From assembly GCA_021568835.1 (NCBI GenBank), contig JAKGSH010000010.1:3968001-4032000 (forward strand): DNA of 64,000 nucleotides. Reading direction: 5' to 3'. A program made the translations under genes and the position numbers. Numbering within the stretch: the first letter of the stretch is position 1; the number at the start of each line of letters is the position of its first letter. The notes beneath the pieces were generated by a model, which was not told where the DNA came from, did not search any database, and worked only from the letters and a program-made list of their open reading frames with translations. Shown in pieces: positions 1-9,641 of the stretch. This DNA is from Streptomyces sp. Tue 6430. GTDB taxonomy: Bacteria; Actinomycetota; Actinomycetes; Streptomycetales; Streptomycetaceae.

Positions 1-1
1 G

Positions 2-1323
2 GGCGTGGGCGACACCTTCCACATGGCCCCGGTGGGCGTGTTCTTCGGGGACGGCCAGGACGCCGACGGGTCGGTGACGGCCCGGCCCGGCGAGCAGGTC
101 GCGGACCCCTACTTCGGGGGCGCGGGCCCCGCCCGCAAGGCCTGCACCGAGTGCGGCGAGTGCATGACCGGCTGCCGGCACGGCGCGAAGAACACCCTCA
201 ACGAGAACTACCTCCACCTCGCCGAGAAGGCGGGCGCCGTCGTCCACCCCCTGACGACGGTCGTCTCGGTCACCGACGACTCACGGGGCGGGTACGCGGT
301 GGCGACCCTCCCGACCGACGACCGCCGCAGGTCACGCGGCCGCACCTTCACGGCCCGCCGGGTCGTCCTGGCCGCCGGCACCTACGGCACCCAGACCCTG
401 CTGCACCGCATGAAGGCGGGCCGGCAGCTGCCGTACCTCTCCGACCGGCTCGGTGAGCTGACCCGCACCAACTCGGAGGCGCTGGTCGGCGCCCAGACCG
501 ACGACCGCCGCTACCGCAGGGCGACCGGGCGGGCGAAGGCCGACTTCACGCACGGCGTCGCGATCACGTCCTCGATCCACCCGGACCCGCACACCCACAT
601 CGAGCCGGTGCGCTACGGCAAGGGCTCCAACTCCATGGGCGGCCTGTCGATCCTCCAGGTGCCGTACGCGGAGGGCTCGTCGCGGGTCGCCGGGTGGCTG
701 GCGCACGCCGCCCGCCACCCCGTCCTGATGCTGCGCTCCCTGTCCAACCGCCGCTGGTCGGAGAAGACCATCATCGGCCTGGTCATGCAGTCCCTGGACA
801 ACTCGCTGACGACGCACCTGAAGCAGACGGGCGTCGGCAAGGGCCTGCTCACCGCACGCCAGGGGCACGGCAGCCCCAACCCCAAGCAGATCAAGGCGGC
901 CTCGGAGGCGGCCGACGCCCTCGCCGCGGAGATCAACGGCTTCGCCGGCTCCAACGTGGGCGAGCTGATGGGGACCCCGCTCACCGCCCACTTCCTCGGC
1001 GGCTGCCCGATCGGCGACTCCCGCGAGACCGGCGTCATCGACCCGTACCACCGGCTGTACGGGCATCCCGGCATCTCCGTCGTGGACGGCGCCGCCGTCT
1101 CGGCGAACCTCGGGGTGAACCCGTCGCTGACGATCACCGCCCAGGCCGAGCGCGCGATGTCGTACTGGCCGAACAAGGGCGAGCGGGACCCGCGCCCCGC
1201 GCAGGGAGCGGCCTACGAGCGGCTGAAGCCGGTGGAACCGCGCGACCCGGCGGTCCCGGCCGAGGCGTTCGCGGCCTTGCGGCTGCCGTTCCTGGGAATG
1301 CCGGCGATGCCCCGAAGAAGTAG
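2..1323 (+). CDS. GMC-family FAD oxidoreductase, cholesterol-oxidase-like (5' truncated)
   Basis: The start lies upstream of the window; about 440 C-terminal residues are visible. A C-x2-C-x2-C-x3-C cluster (CTECGECMTGC, visible residues 47-57) and the C-terminal GMC signature around GGCPIGDSRETGVIDP and VVDGAAVSANLGVNPSLT resemble mycobacterial ChoD, which lies beside the guaB genes; no guaB is visible here. Known role of the family: FAD-dependent oxidation of sterol or alcohol substrates; the substrate here is unknown. The frame runs on through a terminator into the convergent gene. Adding one C to the run 1310-1313 would end the protein in ...MPPKK at TAG 1321-1323, so I place the stop there. 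This is one of many single-base losses in the window. Partial gene; family sure, substrate not. Confidence 0.8.
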
Positions 1324-1347
1324 CCGGACACGGAACCGGAGACGGAA

Positions 1348-1385
1348 AGAGGGACCTGCGCCCCCCTCCGAGCGCAGGTCCCTCT
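1348..1385. terminator. Bidirectional terminator hairpin
   Basis: A perfect 14-bp stem (arms 1348-1361 and 1372-1385) with a C-rich 10-nt loop lies between the convergent GMC oxidase and LAETG protein genes. On the minus strand it is followed by a short T-rich stretch. Confidence 0.8.
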
Positions 1386-1415
1386 CTCACGGTGGCCCCA
1401 GGGGCCTTGTCAGGC

Positions 1416-2444
1416 TTACGCCTGCGTCCTGCGGCGGCGCGCGGTGAACACCGCACCCGCGCCGGCGACGACGGCGACACCGCCGACCAGACCGATCATC
1501 GGCAGCACGGAGCTGGAGCCGGTCTCGGCGAGGCTGCCGGTGGCGGGGATCTCGTTGGCGCCGCCCTGCGGCTGCTTGCCGCCCGCGGGAGCCTTGCCCT
1601 CGCCCGGCTTGGCCTCACCCGGGTCGTCGTTGCTGCTGCCGGGCTTGAGCACGGTGAACTCGTAGAGCGCGAAGGAGCTGTGGACGCAGTTCTTCTCCTC
1701 GTCGACGTAGCCGCCGAGGCCCAGGGTGAAGCCGTCGCCGGCCGGGGCCTTCGCGGTGATGTCGACGCGCAGCTTGATGTCGACGGTCTCCTTGGGGCCG
1801 AGTTCCGTCTGGCCGAAGTAGAAGCCGTTGCCGAAGTCGTCCGCGATCGAGTCCCAGGCCTTGGCCTGCGGGTCGTAGTACTCGATCTTGGCGTAGGTGC
1901 TCAGCCAGGTCCGCTCGTCGTCGCTCATCGAGTCGTTGTCGATGGCCGCGAGCCACTGCACGGTGCCCAGGGCCTCGTCGCTGTGGTTGGCGGCGGTGAG
2001 CTTGAAGGTGTGCCACCCGCTGCCCGCGACGATCCTGCCGGGCAGACCGGACACGGACAGTTCCAGCTGGGAGTCGACGTCGACGCCGTCCTCGTCGACC
2101 GGGCAGTCGTCGGGGAACTCCGACGGCTCCTCGCCGGGCGAGGAGGACGCGGACGCCGACGCCGACGCCGAGGAGGAGGACGAGGACGACGGGGAGCCGG
2201 TCGGCTTCGTGTCATCGGAGGCGGACGCCGAGCTCGACGCGGACTCGGACGCGGACTCCGAGGCGGACGCGGACTCCGAGGAACCCGCCGAGTCGGACGG
2301 GGAGGCGGAGGTGCTCTCGGACGACGACGCGCTCGGCGACGCCGTACCGCCGTCCTCGGCGAAGGCGGTCGGCGCCGACAGCAGGGCCAGCGGCGCGAGG
2401 ACGGCGGTCGCGGCCATGGTCACCATGGCCCGGCGGAGCTTCAT
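1416..2444 (-). CDS. Sortase-anchored cell-wall protein (LAETG signal)
   Basis: 342 aa. An N-terminal signal peptide (KLRR, hydrophobic core, cleavage near AFA-ED) is followed by about 75 residues that are almost only Ser, Ala, Asp, Glu and Pro, probably a wall-spanning stalk. A globular domain of about 150 residues with two cysteines follows. The C-terminus is a complete sorting signal: LAETG at about 305-309, a hydrophobic helix, and RRRR. LAxTG is the motif of Streptomyces class E sortases, so the protein should be covalently linked to peptidoglycan. The ATG at 2444 is chosen because GAGGTCC lies just upstream; a GTG at 2477 has no such site. No sortase gene is in the window. The function of the globular domain is unknown. 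Confidence 0.85.
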   Translation of the reverse strand: MKLRRAMVTMAATAVLAPLALLSAPTAFAEDGGTASPSASSSESTSASPSDSAGSSESASASESASESASSSASASDDTKPTGSPSSSSSSSASASASASSSPGEEPSEFPDDCPVDEDGVDVDSQLELSVSGLPGRIVAGSGWHTFKLTAANHSDEALGTVQWLAAIDNDSMSDDERTWLSTYAKIEYYDPQAKAWDSIADDFGNGFYFGQTELGPKETVDIKLRVDITAKAPAGDGFTLGLGGYVDEEKNCVHSSFALYEFTVLKPGSSNDDPGEAKPGEGKAPAGGKQPQGGANEIPATGSLAETGSSSVLPMIGLVGGVAVVAGAGAVFTARRRRTQA

Positions 2445-2600
2445 GAAAAAAGGACCTCGATCGATGCGAAGCGTCACGGCGGTGAGACCGCGGCGCGGTT
2501 GAGGAGGCCTTCCGCATGGGGGAGCGGCTGAGGGCCCTGGGTTCGCTACGTGTGACCGGCGAAGCCTGTGAAGAGTTGCCCTCGCTTCACGCGTTCTTTA

Positions 2601-2616
2601 TGTGTCATGCGTCACA
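2601..2616. promoter_or_regulatory. Crp-like palindrome upstream of the LAETG gene
   Basis: TGTGTCATGCGTCACA fits TGTGA-N6-TCACA with one mismatch. It lies about 155 bp upstream of the start of the LAETG protein gene. Streptomyces Crp recognises similar GTG-N8-CAC half-sites. Inferred from sequence only. Confidence 0.35.
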
Positions 2617-2627
2617 CAGGCATGGCG

Positions 2628-2660
2628 AAGGGCCCCGCGGGACGGATCCGCGGGGCCCTT
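2628..2660. terminator. Terminator-like hairpin in a gene-free stretch
   Basis: A 13-bp perfect stem (2628-2640 with 2648-2660) closes a 7-nt loop. The stretch 2445-3207 holds no protein I can support; it contains the Crp-like site, this hairpin and a second strong hairpin (arms 2967-2980 and 2984-2998). This may mark a missed small RNA or leader, but nothing else in it supports a gene. Confidence 0.5.
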
Positions 2661-2966
2661 CCTCATCGTCGGCACCGGCGTCAGGGCGGCGCCGGTGCCC
2701 GGAGGGCGGCGCCGGGGGGTCGCGCCGCCGGCTCGTCGGGCTTCCGCGTCCGCGCCGGGGGGCGACGGGGTGCACGCGGAGCACGTGACTGGTCCGGACC
2801 TTCGACGGTCGGTGGGGACACGACACCACTCGTCGGGTCACTGCACGGGGGAGTGGTGCGATCTGGTCGTCCCCGGGGGGACTCGGGGCTTTCTCCACGG
2901 CGTGCTGGACGAACGCGGCGTCCGCGACCGGCCGACCCGGCCCTGGTGCGCCTCCGCCCTTCCCGC

Positions 2967-2998
2967 CGGCCGGCCCCGGGCGTCCCCGGGGCCGGCCG
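2967..2998. terminator. Second strong hairpin upstream of nothing recognised
   Basis: A G/C-only stem of about 14 bp with a 3-nt loop, followed on the plus strand by TTCTCTT. It lies 210 bp beyond the 3' end of the chorismate mutase gene and could terminate that transcript. Confidence 0.45.
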
Positions 2999-3207
2999 TT
3001 CTCTTGGGTGACCGGGCCGCTGTCCCCTGCCGTCCGGTCACTTCCCTGGAGCGAGGTCCCACGGCGCACGGCACGATCCGTACGCCTCACCGCTCCAGTG
3101 AGCCACGCGTGGTTCTTCCGGGCCCGCCCCTGGCTGGAACGGACACCCGGACCAACGAAGCCGCCCGGGGCCGGTCACGCGCCGTACGGGTGAGAGGGGC
3201 ACCGAAC

Positions 3208-3489
3208 TCAGATGCGACCCCGGCACAGTTCGAGGAGCGTCATGGCGAGCGACGTGCCGGGCTTGCCGAGGGCCTGCCGGTAGCGGTCGAGGATCTCCAT
3301 CTCGCGGGACAGGTTCACCCGCCGGCCGCCGGAGGTGATCCGGGCCTCCTGGATCACGGCGGACACGGCGGCCCGTTCCTGGATGAGGCCGATGATCCGG
3401 TCGTCGAGCGCGTCGACGCGGTCACGCGCGCCGGTGATCACGTCGGCGGCGTCGGGGGTGCGGGCGCCGGTCACGTCGGTGGCGGTCAC
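3208..3489 (-). CDS. Chorismate mutase, AroQ type (intracellular)
   Basis: 93 aa, GTG start with AGGAG 5 nt upstream. It converts chorismate to prephenate, the branch to Phe and Tyr. The all-alpha AroQ pattern is visible: ARDRVDALDDRI in helix 1, ERAAVSAVIQEAR in the loop and helix, SREMEILDRY, and a short C-terminus LLELCRGRI. It closely follows the short M. tuberculosis enzyme Rv0948c (ARMASGG...SREM...GRGRL), which is weak alone and is activated by binding DAHP synthase; the same partnership is likely but unproven here. It is monocistronic, convergent to nothing, and preceded by a leader ORF and a terminator that suggest attenuation (see 3548-3672). Confidence 0.9.
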   Translation of the reverse strand: MTATDVTGARTPDAADVITGARDRVDALDDRIIGLIQERAAVSAVIQEARITSGGRRVNLSREMEILDRYRQALGKPGTSLAMTLLELCRGRI

Positions 3490-3547
3490 GGGGGCTCCTG
3501 TGGTGTGGGTGCGGATGCCCCGGAACGGCAGGACCCGGGAGAAACGA

Positions 3548-3582
3548 CAGGCGCCCCGGGCCTTGTCGGCCCGGGGCGCCTG
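3548..3582 (-). terminator. Attenuator terminator in the chorismate mutase leader
   Basis: A perfect 15-bp stem (3568-3582 with 3548-3562) closes a 5-nt loop. Read on the minus strand it is followed by TCGTTTC, as expected of an intrinsic terminator. It begins 18 nt after the leader-peptide stop and ends 58 nt before the chorismate mutase start, so it sits inside the leader of the gene it would switch off. The 5' arm segment CGGGCC (3573-3568) could instead pair with GGCCCG (3632-3627) in the leader ORF, a possible antiterminator. Confidence 0.7.
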
Positions 3583-3600
3583 GGAAGTCGCTGCGTCAGC

Positions 3601-3672
3601 TCAAGCAGCGCGACCATGGCAGCCGGCGGGCCGGATGCCATAGGTAAAGACGAAGGTCGGGTGCGAGAGCAT
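3601..3672 (-). CDS. Putative Phe/Tyr leader peptide of chorismate mutase
   Basis: A 23-codon ORF with ATG at 3672 and TGA at 3601. Residues 5-10 read TFVFTY, giving two Phe and one Tyr codon in six, upstream of the gene for the first committed step to Phe and Tyr. There is no Shine-Dalgarno sequence, but a -10-like CATACT ends 6 nt before the ATG, so translation from a leaderless mRNA is plausible. Architecture matches amino-acid attenuators such as E. coli pheL or the Streptomyces trp leader. I do not know of a described leader for this gene; assignment is by position and codon content. Confidence 0.6.
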   Translation of the reverse strand: MLSHPTFVFTYGIRPAGCHGRAA

Positions 3673-3678
3673 GCGGCC

Positions 3679-3684
3679 AGTATG
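3679..3684 (-). promoter_or_regulatory. -10-like box of the chorismate mutase leader
   Basis: CATACT on the minus strand, 6 nt before the leader ATG. No clear -35 box is visible; the next upstream sequence is G/C-only and then the 22-bp repeat array. Confidence 0.35.
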
Positions 3685-3735
3685 CCACGGCGGGCGGGGC
3701 GCGGGCGGGGCGCGAGCGGGGTGCGGGAGGGGTGC

Positions 3736-3823
3736 GGGCGGACCATGGACGGTCGACGGGCGGACCGCGGGTGGTCGACGGGCGGACCATGGACGGTCGA
3801 CGGGCGGACCGCGGGCGGTCGAC
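3736..3823. repeat. 22-bp tandem repeat, four units, between divergent promoters
   Basis: Four contiguous 22-bp units at 3736, 3758, 3780 and 3802. Each begins GGGCGGACC and ends GGTCGAC; units 1 and 3 are identical, and units 2 and 4 differ from each other at one base, so the array is two copies of a 44-bp element. The period equals about two helical turns. It lies between the chorismate mutase leader and guaA, where it could place a DNA-binding protein on one DNA face. Confidence 0.9.
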
Positions 3824-3887
3824 GGGCGGCGGGGGGCCGGGTGCCCGTCGGTCCCCGGCGAGGGGACCGGTTCCGCGCCCACCTCGG

Positions 3888-3893
3888 TAGAAT
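3888..3893 (+). promoter_or_regulatory. guaA -10 box
   Basis: TAGAAT, 41 nt before the GTG start, gives a short 5' UTR of about 35 nt. The -35 region is not convincing. Confidence 0.5.
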
Positions 3894-3934
3894 TGGCCAG
3901 CACAGAGACCCCGCCCAACCGCCGGAAGGCCCCC

Positions 3935-5515
<1,581 letters not shown>

Positions 5516-5563
5516 GACCGGACCGGCCCCTGGCGCGGGCTCCCCGGAGCAGGTCCCGCGGGG

Positions 5564-6055
5564 TCAGGTCCGCCTGAGAGCGCGCACCGGCTCTCCGGGC
5601 CTCCAGACCTGGACGACCAGGTACGCGTCGTCCTCGACGTAGGTCCGTACGACCTCCGTCAGCTCGGTGCGGAAGAGGTGGAACGGCTCCGGCGGTTCCA
5701 CCTCTTCCACATACCGGGCCCGCGCCGCGCCGTCCCCGACCTCGACGGCCCGCCCGCCGACCCGTACGTCGCCGCCGCCCATCCCGGTGCCCTCGCCCGG
5801 GTTGGCCTGGAGCGAGAAACGGGGGTCGCGGCGCAGGTCGAGCACCTTGAGCGAGCCCGGCATCATGCCGAGCCACAGCTCACCGTCCAGGAAGCGCACC
5901 TCCAGGCCGCTGGTGCGCGGGGAGCCGTCCTTGCGCAGGGTCGCGAGGACGTGGTGCGTGAAGGCGCCGAAACGGTCCTCGACGACCCGCGCGAACTCCG
6001 GCTCCGCCCCGGCGAACACCGCCCAGTTCACCGCTGTCGTGCCACGTGCTGTCAT
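5564..6055 (-). CDS. Pyridoxamine 5'-phosphate oxidase-family (split-barrel) protein
   Basis: 163 aa, ATG start, no clear ribosome site, so it may be translated from a leaderless mRNA. The pattern FGAFTHHVLATLRKDGSPRTSG...LWLGMMPGSLKVLDLRRDPRFSL is that of the PPOX/FMN- or F420-binding split beta-barrel, common in actinomycetes for reduction of or binding to small cofactors. Charged residues that would tell FMN from F420 cannot be judged by eye. The gene is convergent to guaA and has no operon partner. Confidence 0.75.
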   Translation of the reverse strand: MTARGTTAVNWAVFAGAEPEFARVVEDRFGAFTHHVLATLRKDGSPRTSGLEVRFLDGELWLGMMPGSLKVLDLRRDPRFSLQANPGEGTGMGGGDVRVGGRAVEVGDGAARARYVEEVEPPEPFHLFRTELTEVVRTYVEDDAYLVVQVWRPGEPVRALRRT

Positions 6056-6191
6056 AGAGCGAGTGTGGCGCCGATACCCGACATCTTCTGTCCGGTATGA
6101 CGGGGCGGGGCCGCGAGCCGCGAGCCGGAGGCCGGGATCGCGGGGCGCGGGTCACGGGTGGCGGGTCGCGATCCGCGCCGGGAGGAGGGGA

Positions 6192-6818
6192 TCAGACGGT
6201 GTGCGGCGCCGGCCGCACGTAGCGCGTCCGACCCGACCCGTCCGGTACGGCCGTGCAGCCCGCCGCGACGAGCTGCCGCGCCAGCTTCGCCCGGCGGGAG
6301 GCGTTGACCCGCAGGGCGCCCAGCAGACCCAGCGGGGTCAGGACGGCGAGTGGGAGCAGCACGGCGTACTTCCCGGTCAACGGCGCCATCAGCAGGAACA
6401 GCGCGGCGGAGCCCCAGGCCATGGCGAGCATCTGCCGGCGGTTCACGGCCGCCTCCAGCGCCTCGTGACGGATGAGGGTCGTGAGCAGGTCGACGTCCGG
6501 CTGCGCCTCGGGGACCGGGGTGAGCGAGCCGAGGTACATGCCCGGCACGGGACGCCCGGCGCCCGGGTCGGGGAAGGCCGCGGTGTTCGCCGCCGCCCGC
6601 TGCCGCGCCCAGGGGGCGGTGTCGCGCACCAGGGTGACGTGGACGATCCGCTGCTTGCCGACCAGCCGGACGCCCGCGTAGCGGAAGCCGTAGCACTCGG
6701 CGACGTACGCCAGGGCGCCGAAGGTCTGCCATTCGGCGAAGGGATGGATGAGTTCGACCTCGTCGCGGGTGGCGATCTGCCGCATGAGGGAGGAGAGATG
6801 CCGATCGGTGCTGCTCAC
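6192..6818 (-). CDS. Conserved hypothetical protein with two membrane helices
   Basis: 208 aa. About 130 soluble residues (MSSTDRHLSSLMRQIATRDEV...) precede two adjacent hydrophobic segments near 130-170 (MAWGSAALFLLMAPL and AVLLPLAVLTPLGLLGAL) and a basic C-terminal tail. I do not recognise the family. The GTG at 6818 is preferred over the GTG at 6830 because GGAG lies 6 nt before it. No neighbour is close enough for an operon. Confidence 0.6.
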   Translation of the reverse strand: MSSTDRHLSSLMRQIATRDEVELIHPFAEWQTFGALAYVAECYGFRYAGVRLVGKQRIVHVTLVRDTAPWARQRAAANTAAFPDPGAGRPVPGMYLGSLTPVPEAQPDVDLLTTLIRHEALEAAVNRRQMLAMAWGSAALFLLMAPLTGKYAVLLPLAVLTPLGLLGALRVNASRRAKLARQLVAAGCTAVPDGSGRTRYVRPAPHTV

Positions 6819-6884
6819 GTCGTGCTCCACGGGTGGCGAAAATCGTCATCTTCACATAACGGCTCTGTCCTTCTTTCCCTGACC

Positions 6885-6926
6885 ATCGGCACCTTCCGCC
6901 GGCACCTTCTATCGGCACCTTCCGCC
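6885..6926. repeat. Short direct repeat upstream of the two-helix membrane gene
   Basis: ATCGGCACCTTCCGCC occurs exactly at 6885-6900 and 6911-6926, with a third partial GGCACCTTCT between them. It lies in a gene-free stretch (6819-7299) upstream of the minus-strand gene; otherwise I see nothing in that stretch. Confidence 0.7.
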
Positions 6927-7299
6927 CGCACCGCATCCCCGTGCCGGAGGACCGGTGCGCGGGTCCGCGTCTCCCGCCCCGCCGCCCATCGGCCGGCCCG
7001 TCCTGGTCGAGCGCAGGGTGGCGGTGGCGACCCGGGAACAGGCCGGCGGCGACCCGGTGGCGTGGAGCGACCGCCGGCCCCCGCGGCAGGACATCAGCCG
7101 CGGCGAACCCGGCCTGCTCGGTCGGTCACGTCAACACGGCGCGCCCGGCTTCACCCGCGCCGACCGGACCTGCCGGAGCGCGGCGGTGTGCCGTAGGGCA
7201 CAATTCGCTGTCGTCGCGGGGGCGTTGTTCACAGGGGCGGGGGCCGGTACTCACCGGGGCCACCAGCCGTACGGGTCATGGGGAAGGCAGGCGTCGGCA

Positions 7300-8575
7300 G
7301 TGGCGGTGCAGGAGGCGGGACAGGGCCCGGAACCGGGCGCGCACGACGGGGGCTGTGCCTGCGGGGACTGCCCGCACGGGGCGCGCGAGGGGCATCGGCG
7401 GGCGGTCGCCGCCTTCCTGGTGAAGCGGGACGGGTTCGCCGCCGGACAGGGCCTGCCGGCCGCTGTCGCCCACTCGGCGTCCGCCTCCCGCCAGTGGGTG
7501 TCGGAGGAGCTGGCCCAGTCCGCCGAACTCGTCGCCGAACGCGGCCGCGCCGAGGGCCGGTCCTGGCTGAACCGCGTCTGGCTGCGCACGGCCTGCACGG
7601 TCGGGGCGGCGGTCGTCACCCTGCTGCTGGTGCAGTCCCTCACCGCGATCGGCGTCGGCTGGACGACGGCCCGCACCGCCGGACTGCTCGCCGCGCTGCT
7701 CGTCGGCGGCGCCCTGACCGCCGCCTCCTGGTTCCACCGGACGCGCGGCGGGGCACTGGCCCCCGTGATCGGCGAGGACAACCGCCTGTCCACCTCCCGT
7801 GCGGTCGCCGCCGCCTGGGTGCTGTTCGTGGTGTACGCGGTACTGGTCCTGGTGGGCAGGCTGGCGGCCGCGTCCGGACCCGCCGAGCGCGACGCCCTGA
7901 TCTCCGGACTCGACCTGGCGCGCGGCGCCGGCGCGGTGACCGTCCTCGCGGTGGTCTGCGCGATCGCCGTGCTGGTGCGGCGCGTGGTCGGTCTGCGCGT
8001 CCTCGGCCAGCGGCTCCAGAAGGTCCGGGCGCCCCGGCCCCGCGCCGCCGACCTGTTCACCGACGACGCCGGCCGCGGCACCTTCGCCGACATCCAGTAT
8101 GTCGTCGTCAGCGCCGTCGCCCTGGCCTTCGCCGCCGTGCGCCTCGCCCGCCGCCCGACCAACTGCCCGACCTGCCCTGGGGCTGGCCGTGGTGGTGCTG
8201 GTGTCGGCCGCGACCTACCTCGCCGGGAAGTACGCCGAGGGCGGGCGGCCCGTGATCCTGTCCGTCGTCCGCTCCCGCGAGGCGGGCGACCTGGACGCCC
8301 CGATCCGCACCGGCGACGACATCGAGATCCGCGGCGCCGGGTTCGTGCCGCCGGGCGCTCAGACCGCCGACCGCCTCTCCCGCATGGTCGTCCGCATCGG
8401 CCCCGTCCACGTCCACGTGCCCCTCGTCCCGGTCACGGGCGGCTTCAGCAACCCCACCGACGCGGTCCTCACCGTCCCGGTCCCGGTGGAGGTCGAGCCC
8501 GGCCGGGTGGAGGTGCAGGTGGTCACCGCGGCCGGCGTGGAGACGAACCGCTACGCGATCGACGTGACGGACTGA
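7300..8575 (+). CDS. Polytopic membrane protein with N-terminal CxCxxC and C-terminal exposed domain (frame-broken)
   Basis: Not recognised by name. After a short N-terminus with a cysteine cluster (GGCACGDCPHG, residues about 18-28) come six hydrophobic helices and a C-terminal beta-rich domain of about 110 residues (RPVILSVVRSREAGDL...VTAAGVETNRYAIDVTD). The frame breaks twice near 8157 and 8183. One added G at each site gives an uninterrupted ARRPDQLPDLPWGLAVVV, which reads well as a loop and the start of helix six; a single extra base at 8179-8182 could also restore frame. The start codon GTG 7300 is uncertain. Confidence 0.6.
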
Positions 8576-8580
8576 GACGC

Positions 8581-8620
8581 CCGGAACGGGGGCGTCCGGA
8601 ACGGGGTGTCCGGAACGGGG
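8581..8620. repeat. Three copies of CCGGAACGGGG
   Basis: Copies at 8581-8591, 8596-8606 and 8610-8620 directly after the stop of the membrane gene. Simple short repeat in the intergenic stretch before the DoxX gene. Confidence 0.8.
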
Positions 8621-8706
8621 GGAGCGGGTCCCGGACGCGCGGGTCCCGAACGCCCCGGGCTCGAACGCACCTGGCCGGACGAGGGGTTCGGCAACCTCAC
8701 CGATCA

Positions 8707-8737
8707 TTGAGCGCACCGTCCCTTCCGTACGTATGGT
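8707..8737 (+). promoter_or_regulatory. Putative promoter of the DoxX gene
   Basis: TTGAGC (8707-8712), 19 nt spacer, TATGGT (8732-8737), about 45 nt before the ATG. The spacer is one or two bases longer than ideal. Confidence 0.4.
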
Positions 8738-8781
8738 TTGTCGGGGGTTCCATCACTGCGGGCGACGGGCGGCTACGGGCG

Positions 8782-9315
8782 ATGACTCACGGCAGGCGGA
8801 CGGACACGCACCCCCTCCACGGCGACGGCGGCCGCGGCAGCCGGCAGGCCACCGCCACCCGCTACGCCCTCCTCCCGCTCCGGATCTTCCTCGGCGTCAC
8901 CTTCATCTACGCCGGCCTGGACAAGCTCACCGACGGTGCCTTCCTCAAGGACAGCGGCGCCGGCTCGATCGGCGACACCATGCGGGCCGTACGGGACTCC
9001 TCGGCCATCCCCGCCCTGGTCGACCTCGCCCTCAAGAGCCCCACCGGCTTCGGCTACGCCATGGCCTTCGGTGAACTCGCCGTCGGCATCGGCACCCTTC
9101 TCGGCATCCTCACCCGCCTCGCCGCCCTCGGCGGCGCGCTGATCTCCCTCAGCCTGTGGCTGACCGTGAGCTGGGCCTCCGACCCGTACTACTACGGCAA
9201 CGATCTCGCCTACCTCATGGCGTGGCTGCCGCTCGTCCTCGCCGGTGCCCCGGTCCTCTCCCTCGACGCCGCCTGGCACACCAGGCGGCGGCAGCGGTCC
9301 GGAGGCTTCCCGTAG
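8782..9315 (+). CDS. DoxX-family membrane protein
   Basis: 177 aa. Four hydrophobic helices follow a 25-residue polar N-terminus. The opening PLRIFLGVTFIYAGLDKLTD and the later GYAMAFGELAVGIGTLLGILTRLAALGG are typical of the DoxX/DoxD group, small quinone-linked or oxidative-stress-linked membrane proteins of uncertain reaction. The ATG at 8782 has only a weak purine stretch before it. Single gene convergent to the PspC operon. Confidence 0.85.
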   Translation: MTHGRRTDTHPLHGDGGRGSRQATATRYALLPLRIFLGVTFIYAGLDKLTDGAFLKDSGAGSIGDTMRAVRDSSAIPALVDLALKSPTGFGYAMAFGELAVGIGTLLGILTRLAALGGALISLSLWLTVSWASDPYYYGNDLAYLMAWLPLVLAGAPVLSLDAAWHTRRRQRSGGFP

Positions 9316-9347
9316 GCCGTGCCGCCGGGCGCGGCCCCCTTCCGGGG

Positions 9348-9641
9348 TCAGCTTCCCGCAGGTCTCGCAGGTCTCGCAGGTCCCGCCGGCCCTGACTGCT
9401 CCGCTCCCGGTCCCGCGCCCCGGTCCGCGGAGGCGTCCGGCTTTCCGTCCCGGTGCCCGCGGATCGCGCGGGCCACGAGGCCGGTGACGGCCGCCAGACA
9501 GAGACCGGCCACGACGACGGGTACGACGGCGAACCAGGGCGTCTCCCAGTGACCGCCCGCGTCGCCCGCGTACACGGCTCCCGCGAGGACGAAGGCGGCT
9601 CCGGCGACCAGCCGGCCCGGCCGGAACTCATGACGCAGCAC
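9348..9641 (-). CDS. Small two-helix membrane protein coupled to the PspC gene
   Basis: 97 aa, GTG start. Two hydrophobic segments (AAFVLAGAVYAGDAGG and FAVVPVVVAGLCLAAVTGLVA) and a Gly/Pro/Ala-rich tail ending in PAR and PAG steps. Its start overlaps the stop of the upstream PspC gene by 14 nt, so translation is probably coupled and the two act together at the membrane. No family recognised. Confidence 0.7.
   Translation of the reverse strand: MLRHEFRPGRLVAGAAFVLAGAVYAGDAGGHWETPWFAVVPVVVAGLCLAAVTGLVARAIRGHRDGKPDASADRGAGPGAEQSGPAGPARPARPAGS

Noticed and set aside
1324..1447. Extension of the GMC oxidase to a stop at 1447.
   Set aside because: It would run through a strong terminator and into the convergent gene; one added C gives a normal end at 1323.
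2662..2966. A gene in the stretch between the two hairpins upstream of chorismate mutase.
   Set aside because: Open frames exist on both strands, but without ribosome site, typical codon pattern or recognisable protein.
3736..3823. 22-bp repeats as a CRISPR array.
   Set aside because: Units are contiguous without spacers and no cas gene is nearby.
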